64,000 nucleotides of DNA from Lampris incognitus (Eukaryota > Chordata > Actinopteri > Lampriformes > Lampridae), in the NCBI RefSeq assembly GCF_029633865.1, contig NC_079215.1, positions 49,003,843-49,067,842 of the forward strand. The letters run 5' to 3'. The notes below the pieces were generated by a model. That model saw only the letters and a program-made list of their open reading frames with translations, made no database searches and was not told the DNA's origin. Shown here piece by piece: positions 1 through 9,639 of this stretch; positions within the stretch are counted from its first letter, which is position 1, and each line of letters starts with the position of its first letter. The translations under genes and the position numbers were made by a program.

Positions 1-40
<40 letters not shown>
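1..40. repeat. (TG)n microsatellite
   Basis: Twenty uninterrupted TG units run from the window edge, so the tract may extend further left. Confidence 0.97.
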
Positions 41-41
<1 letters not shown>

Positions 42-574
42 CATGACAACTAATCTACAGTGCGATACAAGTGCGGTATGGAGCTGCTGTTTTGTTAGCT
101 AAAGGGAGTGATGTAAGATACTATATATGTAATTTCAGCTATGATTAATTGTACTGTTGCATGACAGTGAGTCCTCGTTAGTGTGTATTATTCTCCTCCC
201 GTGCTTTTGCACTGCTGAATGAGAGCTACTGAGTAGTCTTGATCTAAATGATCCCAAATCTAGTTCATGAACCATTAGTTAAGTTATCCTCCTTCCTTGT
301 GTAAACGTCCGTGATTCGATTTGATTTTCTCAACCTCCTTCAAGTCTCTTCAAGTCTGTAGTTGTTGCCACAAGTCTATCATTTTGGACATTAAAGCTTT
401 TCAGAGCAATTCCTGGAACGTGGAAAACACTTCTTTGGAAGTCACTTAATTCCGTGCGAGGGTTCATAAATATTCGTATTGCCTCAGCTAAGTTAAGAAA
501 TCGGGATGATGCTCGACAAATCGGCTGTTGTTTAGAGTTGTGCTCCATAAAGCATATTTCAGCGAATTTGGGGG
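41..574. other. Unique AT-rich DNA, no gene seen
   Basis: No recognisable coding region, RNA gene or repeat family was seen here. Short open frames lack family motifs or splice context. Confidence 0.5.
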
Positions 575-690
575 GGACAGTCCGGGAACCGCCACGGTCG
601 GGACGCGAACCCGTGGGTCCCACACCGCAAGCGACAACGTTAACCAGTCGACTAAAGGGTCCGACCCGTTAATCAAGGACCAACGTGTCG
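575..690 (-). mobile_element. tRNA-derived SINE head or tRNA pseudogene
   Basis: On the minus strand there is a good RNA polymerase III A box (TAGTCGACTGG, complement of 644-654) followed about 33 bases later by a B box (GGTTCGCGTCC, complement of 601-611). Order and spacing fit a tRNA-type internal promoter. I could not fold a complete cloverleaf with a CCA-ready acceptor, so a tRNA-derived SINE head or tRNA pseudogene is more likely than a working tRNA gene. Confidence 0.55.
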
Positions 691-989
691 ACTTATCCAT
701 GCACGTTACAATATCATATGATTGTTTCTTCTTGCGCCCTCTGGAGAAGAGCGTTTTTGCAAGTAGAATCCTGATTTTTATTTTTGCAGTGCTTATTGTT
801 TACATTAAAATCTGTAATCGATACAAACAACCTCCCCTGACTTCTTGAGGACCATCGGTGTCCAGTAACTGTTTTAAAGGAGTGGATGCAATCCAGTATT
901 TGCAGTGTGGTTTCTTTCAGTGTCTCATGAACCGGAACTTTCCAGTGTTTCACTAGATGCTATTTGACGTCACGCTAACGTAATCTTTT

Positions 990-1580
990 GCCGGCAGCCA
1001 TACCAACGCGTACCCCGCCTCTGCCAAATGGCGGAAGCTAAGCAGGTATGGGCATGGCTAATACTTGGACGGGAGACCTCCCGGGAAAACTGAGTCGCTG
1101 CCGGAAGTGGTGTTGGTGGGCCAGTAGGGGGCAGTCTTCCCTCTGGCCCTAATAAACACAACAAATATCAAACCCTAGTGCCCCAGTGCGGTGCCGGGGA
1201 CACTACGCTGTAGGAGACGACGTCCTTCAGATGAGACGTTAAACCGAGGTCCTGACTCACTGTGGTCATTAAAAATCCCATGGCACTTATCGCAAAGAGT
1301 AGGGGGGATCCCCGGTGTCCTGGCAAAATTCCCAGCCTGGCTCTCTCCATCTGGCCACCTAATCATCCCCCTGTTTAACTGGCTCAATGATTCCTCCCTC
1401 CCCACCTCAAGCTGAAGTGTTGTGAGCGTTCTGGTGCAAAATGGCTGTCGTGCGTCACCCAGCTGGGTGCTACACATTGGTGTTGCGTGTGGTGGGTTTC
1501 CCCCTTCACTGTGAAGCACCTTGGGTGTCTAGAAAAGCGCTCTATAAATGTTATTATTGTTGTTATTATTAGTAGTATTA
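990..1580 (+). mobile_element. 5S rRNA-derived SINE (SINE3-like)
   Basis: The first ~110 bases resemble 5S rRNA: a head like GCCATACCA, then GCGGAAGCTAAGCAG and TACTTGGACGGGAGACC, which are the 5S internal control region elements (A box and C box). A ~400-base body follows, ending in AAAGCGCTCTATAAATG and a (TTA)n-type 3' tail. This is the known architecture of fish SINE3-type elements, a 5S promoter joined to a LINE-related tail. The copy looks close to full length but diverged. Minus-strand open frames inside it are shadows. Confidence 0.85.
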
Positions 1581-2151
1581 TTATTACTACAAAGGTCTGA
1601 TTCCGAAGTTTGGATGTGAATAAAAGAAATATGTCGACGTGTCCCTTGTGTATGTCGTCACTAAATCAGCATGGCCATGGATAGATAGGACTTGTGGCAT
1701 GCTGTGGGGGAGCGGACATATTCCCGCCTTCTTTAAGGACCCCCGACTTGGTAAAGGGCTGACGATGCAGCAGATCACTGCCTTCAGTCCTGAAGTCTGG
1801 GATTTTTTTTTTTTTTTTGGTCCAGGAGATGAGCGATCAGGCTCGGTATCTTTGCAAAGAACCGGGGCTCCATGTGAATGAATCGAACGGAACCACCAGA
1901 CTCTCCGGGCTTGCCGATGGTGTCATTTTCAAGACTGGCAGTGAGCGTGATTTTCAACTCTGTGTCACAGATAAGATTGAAAATTACCAATTGCAATTTT
2001 GAAATAATTTGTAGAGGAAAGGTTTTAATTGGTCTCTGAAAACAGAGGGGCACAAGCGGGGACTACTAAGGGTGGCACTGAACGCCCGGGTAAAAGCCTC
2101 TGATGTCTCGGATAGTTGGCTGCCCCTCTCCTCCACCATCCCTTGCTTACC
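1581..2151. other. No gene seen; short poly-T run
   Basis: Contains a T-run near 1803-1819 but no coding or RNA signal that I can support. Confidence 0.5.
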
Positions 2152-2635
<484 letters not shown>

Positions 2636-2948
2636 TGTGAGTCAGAGTGTGCTTCTCCACTGTAGTGCATGCGTGCATGTGCTTGCAGAGAAAAGGAAGT
2701 GCTCTTACCGATGACGGATGATAAAAGGATTTGATTAGACGGGATTATAATGGGGGGAATTGACGCCATGCAGCACAGGTCTCAACAGTACCGCCGATGA
2801 CAGATCCTGCGTTTATTTTTTGAAATGGTGACAAATGATCAAGAGAAAACCTGCAAAAAGAAGATCTGCGTCCAGGGGCGTTTCTGGGGCACAGCCGCCC
2901 CCCCCCCCATTACTCAAATCGCACAATTTTATTTTTTCTTGAATGCCT

Positions 2949-3309
2949 GCGCGCACACTCGTGCATCCCAGCACTTGCATGCGGGCACACAACGCTCACA
3001 ATATACTCACATATGCACCAGTCTTGGTACACAATCAAAAAACCGTGGGGGGGGGGAAATGAGGTTGAAAGGAGGAGAAGCAGAGTGGAAAGAAAGGAGC
3101 GCTGATCAAAAACAAAGCATGACAGATAGAGATAAGAGAGAGAGACAAAGTCATGACACAGACATTTGGAGACCGTTCAGAGGTAAAGAGGGGGGAGTAA
3201 GCCAGCAGATTCAGCAATGGGAAAAACAATGGAGGGGGGGCTATATTCAGAGGTTGCAGTTCTCAAATTGAGCTCAACTCAACCCTGGCAGGTCAAAAAC
3301 CAGAGTCCT
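2949..3309 (-). repeat. Right arm of inverted duplication
   Basis: Reverse complement of 2152-2635 without the CT expansion. Its outer end (CCAGAGTCCT) matches the outer end of the left arm, and both arms diverge immediately outside it. Confidence 0.9.
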
Positions 3310-3401
3310 CTCTTGCTTATTAGCCACTGCCATACTGCTGCTGCTGCTGAAGCTGAAACTGAAACCGCTATTACTGAGAGAGGTAAAAATGTAGAGATAT
3401 C

Positions 3402-3600
3402 GACCGTCCGAGTAGCGTAGCGGTCTAGTCTACTGCCTACCAACATGGGGCTCGCCAGTTCAAATCACTGTGTTACCTCTGGCTTGGACACAATTGGCTG
3501 TGTCTGGGAAGCCGGAAGTGGGAATGTGCCCTGGTCACTGCACTAGCGCCTCCTCTGGTGGGTCGGGGCACCTGTTCGGGGGGGGAGGGGGAACTGGCGG
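3402..3600 (+). mobile_element. tRNA-derived SINE copy A, 5' part
   Basis: The head has the tRNA-like A box region (GTAGCGTAGCGGTCTAGTCT) and a diverged B box (AGTTCAAATCA). The body is the same as in the copies at 5681, 8287, 48946, 57883 and 63608. It is interrupted at 3600 by the P-type transposon and resumes at 4977. The reunited SINE is flanked by an 11-bp target duplication, GTAGAGATATC at 3391-3401 against GTAGCGATATC at 5222-5232. Confidence 0.9.
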
Positions 3601-4976
3601 CAGCGCCACGTATAGAGAGAGTCTGACCATCCCTCGATCTTTGCAACACGTGCTGTGATTGGCTGAGAGCCTGTCATGTGCTTGGTGGAGGCGCCATGTT
3701 GCCTACCAACGTGTGGCTCTGTCGTCATGACGTTTCAATGGCTTTTCTTGCGTTTTCAGCCCATTTCTCGCCGATTTGTAGCAGTTGAAGCAGAAATGGT
3801 GTGTTGTGCGGCTTGGGGCTGTTCCGTTCGGCCGGGACAAGGCCGTATGATGCATCGATTTCCACAGGATGCACTAATGAGGGCAGTTTGGACCGTGAAG
3901 ATTCGCAGGCTGGGCTGGCCCCCCTCAGTTTATTCCTACTTGTGCTCGGTGAGTTCATTTTCAGTGTTTACGATTTTTCGATAAACTAACTTCCCTAGAG
4001 CAACCCTGGAGTCTGTAAGGTATTGATGTGTGGAAATCAATTGCATAGCACATCCAAGCCATGTTGACAGAAATCAGGCAAATGTAAACAGTGTCAGATT
4101 GTCATATGGGATGGATTGAGTGACAGGCCTGAGCCTGAGCCGAGGCAGTGTGTTGAGATAAAGTAGACAACAGCCTCGATACAGAACTGACGCCGCACTG
4201 GCTAAACCTCAAAACAGGTAGGCCTAATATTTCTCAGGTGTCCCTGATATTACTGCTCATTATCATTCACTTGTAGCCTACTGAACGTTGCAAAATATGT
4301 AATACTGGTACTGATCACCAATTTACCCACCACACCAGTAGTGTAGTGGATAAAAACTAAAGTCTCTGGAGTAAATTCTTTGGGGTGAAATCTACATGTA
4401 TGCAGCAGAGGCCCCTGCTCAGTGCCTGCGACTGTTTTATGACCGCTGGTGGGTTTCTTCCTGATCTCATCACCTTCATCATGGACTGAAAAAGTGAAAC
4501 ACGTTATTACCATAGCCTCTGCCCCTGATCTGGCATTAAACCACCTACTCTGACTACTGGTATGCAATGTTAAAAAAAATCCTGGTTCTCTGAAACTGGG
4601 ATTGAAATGATGGAAAATCCATAATTTCCGGGACCCTAGGTACTGGTACTGAATGATGTAAAATACATCAAGTGCCTCTCAAAATTATTTACACAGTGGT
4701 GTGGCCTTAAAAGGCCAAACCCCTTTCTCAATAGCTTCAATATGTTGTCTAAATTCTTAATCTAATAAATTCTTGTTTCCTCTAAATTGGGGTCAAAGTC
4801 TAGAAATAGTTTTTTTTTCAGTTGCCTGTTTTCCCTTATTTCTTTGAAAGTGCAGCCTGAGAGATCATGACGTGAGCGCAATTTTGAATAGCGCGCGCAT
4901 GGGGCTGCCTACCAGTTGGTAGGCAATATGGCGCCCATGTAGCCAGTTGGCCAGACTCTCGCTATACACGGCGCTG
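3601..4976 (+). mobile_element. Internally deleted P-type (THAP) DNA transposon
   Basis: Terminal inverted repeats of about 28 bp (3601-3628 and 4949-4976, both ending CAGCGCC) flank 1,376 bp. A second inverted pair lies inside: GGCGCCATGTTGCCTACC from 3690 against its near-perfect complement ending at 4934. The flanks read ACTGGCGG (3593-3600) and ACTGCGGG (4977-4984), consistent with a decayed 8-bp target duplication, the length P elements make. The remnant carries one THAP exon (3796-3948). The rest of the transposase is missing or unrecognisable, so this copy is non-autonomous. An 8-bp duplication alone would also fit hAT, but THAP plus internal inverted repeats favours P. Confidence 0.82.
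3796..3948 (+). pseudogene. THAP zinc-finger exon of P-type transposase (fragment)
   Basis: Translation from the ATG at 3796 gives a THAP-like C2CH finger start: the CCAAWGC metal-binding pair, then HRFPQD, a W in RAVWTVKIRR, WPPS and a final CS. These are the ordered landmarks of THAP domains, the DNA-binding module of P-element transposases and of THAP9. The reading leaves THAP right after CS at a strong splice donor (CTCG|GTGAGT, GT at 3949). The last Cys is at the exon end and its His partner would lie in the next exon, which I could not find. An upstream in-frame ATG at 3676 exists, but the THAP family begins near this Met. Not expected to make transposase. Confidence 0.8.
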
Positions 4977-5221
4977 ACTGCGGGGAATAACATGATCCTC
5001 CCACACGCTACGTCCCCCTGGTGAAACCCCTCACTGCCAGGTGAAAAGAAGTGGCTGGTGACTCCACATGAGTCGGAGGAGGCATGTGGTAGTCTGCAGC
5101 CCTCTCCGGATCGGCAGAGGGGGTAGAGCAGTGACCAGGACGGCTCGGAAGAGTGGGGTAATTGGCTGGATAAAATTGGGGAGAAAAGGGGGGGACATTT
5201 TTTTTAGAAAAAAGGAAAAAA
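4977..5221 (+). mobile_element. tRNA-derived SINE copy A, 3' part
   Basis: Continues copy A with the family body (GATCCTCCCACACGCTACG, GGTGAAAAGAAGTGGCTGG, GGAGGCATGTGGTAGTCTG) and ends in the G-rich then A/T-rich tail before the right target duplication at 5222. Confidence 0.9.
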
Positions 5222-5680
5222 GTAGCGATATCAATCTCTATGAAAATATTTGTTTCAACATACATTATGAACATTCTGAAAATGTTTTTAGGCATAAAAA
5301 TCATGCAAATAATAACAAAACCCCACTCAAGACACTAAAGTACTGCGCATCTGCATTCTACTGCATTTCACAATATTAATAAATCAAAACAATTTCAGAG
5401 CAAAGAACATTTCCGACACACAATCATTTCTTGACTTGCATTTACTGGCACATTTACAATAGCGAAAACATATAAATATATATACTAAAATGAAACAACG
5501 TATTCCCCATGAGTTGGACATGAGTGCCTCTCATGTCCAACACAAAGTCCACACTGAGTGGGCTCAAACTGTAACGCTTATTTTTCCTCTTGGCAAAGTG
5601 GTCAATCACTTGACTGTGACTCAACTTACAAAGTTCTTCCTTCTCAACCGATAAGACAGCAAGATGGTGAAGCCTTTCTT

Positions 5681-6128
5681 TCTTTTTTTTCTTGATTATC
5701 CCCCCCCCCTTTTTTTTCTCCCAGTTGTACTTGGCCAATTACCCCTCTCTTCCGAGCCGTCCTGGTCACTGCTCCACCCCCTCTGCCGATCCTGGGAGGG
5801 CTGCAGACTACCACGTGCCTCCTCTGACACATGTGGAGTCACCAGCCACTTCTTTTCACCTGACAGTGAGGAGTTTCACCAGTGGGACATAGAGCGTGGG
5901 AGGATCACGCTATTCCCCCCAGTTCCCCCCTCTCCCCCGAACAGGCGCCCCCGACCAACCAGAGGAGGAGCTACTGAATGACCAGGACACATACCCACAT
6001 CCGGCTTCCCACCCACAGACACGGCCAATTGTGTCTGTAGGGACGTCCGACCAAGCCGGAGGTAATACGGGGATTCTAACCGGCAATCCTCGTGTTGGTA
6101 AGCAACGGAATAGACCGCCACGCCACCC
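5681..6128 (-). mobile_element. tRNA-derived SINE copy B, full length
   Basis: Minus-strand copy of the same SINE family, with the tRNA-like head at the right end and the poly-rich tail at the left. A perfect 15-bp target duplication GGTGAAGCCTTTCTT flanks it (5666-5680 and 6129-6143). It splits the hAT C-terminal domain, so it arrived after the hAT copy. Confidence 0.95.
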
Positions 6129-7153
6129 GGTGAAGCCTTTCTTGTCCCACTGTGCACCTCAGCCAAGTGTGGAGCCTGTCTCAGCACACTGAATGACCGT
6201 TCACAACTGCAGCTGTTAACTGGGATTATCAGAGAGATCTGAATGACCTGTTTCAAGGTTGGGAAAATGACTTTATCCAGCAAGTGGAAAACACATAGTA
6301 TATGTTTAATTGGAAGGCTCTCCTTGTTGTAGGCCAGATAGTTTTGGCCACTAAAACCTCCTCAGCTTTTACACCAACATTGTAAGTATCTGCCTGACCT
6401 CTGAGGTGCGCCTCACAGAGAAAGCTGTCGGATCCAGGATTACAGGTCTGAAAACCTCTTAGGATTTGGCTGTTAAGAGATGAAAAATGTTGATCCATCT
6501 CGGCAACCATCCTGTCAAGGCAAAGGTAGAAACAGGTTTCTTTTCAGCTGCTCTGCATCATCGAGGTCACTCACTGCTCCGCAACTAGAGTCCACTACAT
6601 AACCCTCCATGCGTTTCTGCTTCTGCCTTTACCTGGTAGCAGCACATGGCTCTGGGATCTGATTTGCTACACAAACAGTCCTTGCTGTATCATACACCTT
6701 AGCAGCCTTCTCATCTGTGTGCATTATTTTTTTTAACATTTTTTTTTAGTGTCAGTCACACAGAGCTCCTTTGTACTCTGCAGCTTTAGCAAGGTCTACC
6801 GTTTCACTCTGCAGAAATTGGTGCAGGTTCTCGGTTACAGACAGAAAAATCTTAAACATCATCAACAGGTGTACTGTGGAGAATCTACATTTGACATGGA
6901 GTCTTACTGCCATGGAGTTACTGATGCTGGAGAGGCACCGAGAGACTGCGGTGAGATTCTCTAAGATGGCATTTACAGACCGCAGCTGGCATGACCAGCG
7001 GGTCAAGTTCCAATGGCTGTAACCCCAGCTGATTTTGAACGTCTTTAAATTTGCGATGGTTTACAAGTGAAAGACATAAAAATGAGTACACAGGTCAAAT
7101 AAATCCCTGGCTTCCAGAACCGCTAGACAGGTGTGACACAGTAGTAAGCAATA

Positions 7154-7293
7154 TCCAGCCACAATCATTCTTGAGTGTATGAAACTCCTAAAATAGTTTG
7201 ATCCATTTCTGCAGTCATAGTCAGCCCCTTCACACTGTATATATTTATCACCTTCATCTCAAAATGAGATAATTTGAGTGCTGTGCTCAAGAG
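7154..7293 (-). repeat. Inverted-duplication arm inside hAT relic
   Basis: This stretch is the reverse complement of 7609-7745, with shared blocks TCCAGCCACAATCA, GAGTGTATGAAACTCCTAAA, GATCCATTTCTGCAGTCAT and CTCAAAATGAGATAA. The right arm reads as authentic hAT protein, so this left arm is the inverted extra copy. Confidence 0.85.
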
Positions 7294-7608
7294 TGATTTA
7301 TTTTAAATCTGGCTTGGACACCTCCAACTGCCCCACTCATTACTGCTGCACCATCATAAGCCTGTGCAACACATTTAAGGTGTTCAATGTCATTATGAGC
7401 CAGCTGTTCTTCCATTGCAGAAGTTATGCATTCTGCATGAAATTCTTTCAGTTCTGTCATGGTCAGAAAACATGCCTTTACTCTACCTTCAGTCACATAA
7501 CAGCCACATATAGCCAACTGCTCAGTGTTTCCATCTCTGGCTTTATCTGCCATAATTGAACACATTCCTGCATCTTTTAATTCACCGACAATAGTTGCCG
7601 TTACCTCT

Positions 7609-7745
7609 TGAGCACAGCACTCTTATCTCATTTTGAGACTTAGGTGATCAATATGGACCGTGTGATGGGGCCGAGTATGACTGCAGAAATGGATCAAACA
7701 TTTTTAGGAGTTTCATACACTCAAAGTTTCCCTGATTGTGGCTGG
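7609..7745 (-). repeat. Second inverted-duplication arm (original hAT sequence)
   Basis: Reads SHNQGNFECMKLLKMFDPF on the minus strand in the expected hAT context, and is copied in inverted orientation at 7154-7293. Confidence 0.85.
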
Positions 7746-8010
7746 AGATTCCCTCACCGTGGCCATGGAATGGAAGGTTTTGTTTAGCAAAGAATTGTGT
7801 GGCAGCCTCAATACTGCTCCGCTCTCTCTCTCTTGAGTTCTGCTTCATTTGCCGAGTGTAACTGTTCAACAACACTACCATAAGCAGAACTGCTTTAAAG
7901 CTGTGCCAGGAAAACATGCTTGCTTTATAGGCAGGTATTTTTTTCATGCTCTCTAAAGAGATCCCGAGCTTCTTTCCAATTTGTTAGGCCAGTATTTACA
8001 AGTGTCATGC

Positions 8011-8276
8011 TCCATGTGTTTAGTAAACATCATTCATGAAAATCAAAAAGCAGCATCTCTAGCTATGGAATATTCTAACCATGGAATACTTTCAAACCAG
8101 TTACAGTTAAAGCGACAGTAGAGCTGCTGCGTAGCTGTGGGAGGGCCTAGGTGGGCCTGAGCCCACCCAATCAGAAGGCTTCCTTTTTTTGCTGGATCTT
8201 CCGGTGAATAGCAGTCAATGAATACTGTTTAAAATATCTGACTATGTGACCAATAAAAATAAAACACTTTTTGTTT
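8011..8276. other. hAT upstream remnant, no clear gene
   Basis: Probable 5' flank of the hAT relic. No complete frame or terminal repeat was identified. Confidence 0.4.
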
Positions 8277-8286
8277 CTTGCTTCTT

Positions 8287-8723
8287 TTTGCCCCCCTTTT
8301 TCTCCCCTATTGTATCCAGCCAATTAACCTACTCTTCCGAGCCGTCCCAGTCGCTGCTCCACCCCCTCTGCCGATCCGGGGAGGGCTGCAGACTACCACG
8401 TGCTTCCTCCAATCCATGTGGAGCTGCCAGCCGCTTCTTTTCACCTGACAGTGAGGAGTTTCACCATGGGGACATAGCATGTGAGAGAGCCACGCTATTC
8501 CCCCCAGTTCCCCATTCCCCACAAACAGGTGCCCCGACCGATGAGAGGAGGCACTAGTGCAGCAACCAGGACACATACCCACATCTGGCTCCCCACCCGC
8601 AGACACGGCCAATTGTATATGTAGAGGATGCCCGACCAAGCTGGAGGTAACAAGGGAATTCGATCTGGCGATCCGCATGATAGTAGGCGATGGAATAGAC
8701 TGCTACGCTACCTGGACACCCCC
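8287..8723 (-). mobile_element. tRNA-derived SINE copy C, full length
   Basis: Same SINE family, minus strand. It has a 10-bp target duplication CTTGCTTCTT at 8277-8286 and 8724-8733. The head is more diverged than in copy B (B box region GAATTCGATCTGG). Confidence 0.93.
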
Positions 8724-8733
8724 CTTGCTTCTT

Positions 8734-9084
8734 ATTTATCATATGATGATAGGTAAGATTTTTTTGAGTGGCAGTGCATTTTGCAAATGGCAGATTGCAA
8801 GCAGCCCCTTCTCTTTCACTCAGTGTACAACCCGCACATTGCACAGAGGAACAGAAGCCTACTTTCCGTGTGCTAGCTGCTAGTAATGTAGGTTAAGATA
8901 AAAATCATGGCTAAACAAAGCAGTTTGCTTAAGTTTGTCACAAAAAGATGTGAGGATCGGGAGGAAGAGAATTCAGCTCAAATTCAAACAAGATTCTCCA
9001 CTCAGCACCCACACCAAGCCTTGTCATCCATCTCCTGCTGTAATCATCTAAAGTATGATAATTTACAATTTCGGACTGTGGTCG
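8734..9084. other. Unique sequence, no gene supported
   Basis: A short plus-strand frame from 8907 begins MAKQSSLLKFVTKR, mildly reminiscent of N-termini of hAT/ZMYM-type transposases. It ends within 60 residues at an LTR boundary, so I do not call it a gene. Confidence 0.4.
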
Positions 9085-9171
9085 TGTAGAACGACTCAAG
9101 TCGGACGTCTTGTTAATGAACATTTATTCCGGCAACACAGTGGTGCACGCCAGTTTTCAACATGACACACC
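9085..9171 (-). mobile_element. LTR fragment of minus-strand Gypsy (probable 3' LTR)
   Basis: Begins TGTAGAACGACTCAAGT and aligns base for base with 21749-21835 (about 84% by eye). At 21749 the same sequence sits directly against a primer-binding site, which identifies it as an LTR end. It breaks at 9172 against the tail of the L1-like element. Confidence 0.7.
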
Positions 9172-9639
9172 TTTTTTTTTAGTTCTTTTTAGTTCTTTTT
9201 AGTTCAACAAACATTCAGACAAAAACAGAACATATTAAGGCATCATTATAAAGAAAAGATAATATAACAGAGCACGACTCCATCCTCAGTACGACATTAC
9301 AACCAATAAGTTATCAAGACAGGGTAAATGTAACATAACAAGAAAAATAATCAGACAGAGGTAGGCATTAAAGTCAAGTTTCTTCAAAAAATTATCTTTG
9401 CATACTAACCGTATAAATACATTTCTTATTATTTTTAAGTTGGATAGACTCAAAATGCTTTCTGAACTCCATCCTGAAAGGCTCAAATGATGGGCGCGAC
9501 CCCAAGAACTTTGCTTTATGGATATGGTATTTCCCCAGTAGAAGTACTAAGTTGACAGCTGCTGAGCTTTCTGGTTTTTGTTTTCATAATATAGTACTAC
9601 ATCCTTGGCTTCCAGCTTAATTGAATAATTGGTTTGATG

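Larger units (their letters stand above)
5480..8010 (-). pseudogene. hAT-family transposase relic
   Basis: Minus-strand frames read in order through hAT landmarks: LAFRG-like FHGHGEG with GNFECMKLL (7947-7648), MADKARDGNTEQLAICG through YDGAAVMSGAVGGVQA (7565-7287), TRWSCQLRSVNAILEN (about 7006-6752), and the C-terminal dimerisation block SCERSFSVLRQ (about 6230-6180). After the SINE at 5681-6128 the end resumes as HLAVLSVEKEELCKLSHSQ and DHFAKRKNKR (about 5680-5550). The order matches hAT transposases of the ZMYM-like group. The gene is broken by frameshifts, stops, a SINE and an internal inverted duplication, so it cannot encode a working enzyme. Terminal repeats were not identified. Confidence 0.85.

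Noticed and set aside
575..690. Functional tRNA gene
   Set aside because: A and B boxes are good, but acceptor and anticodon stems do not pair well, so I list it as a SINE head or pseudogene.
5666..6283. Frames through SINE copies A-F such as 98-148-residue Pro/Ser-rich proteins
   Set aside because: They follow SINE sequence in unrelated frames and recur in every copy.
8907..9089. Plus-strand frame MAKQSSLLKFVTKR...
   Set aside because: Faint resemblance to transposase N-termini only; 60 residues, ending in an LTR, no splice site.
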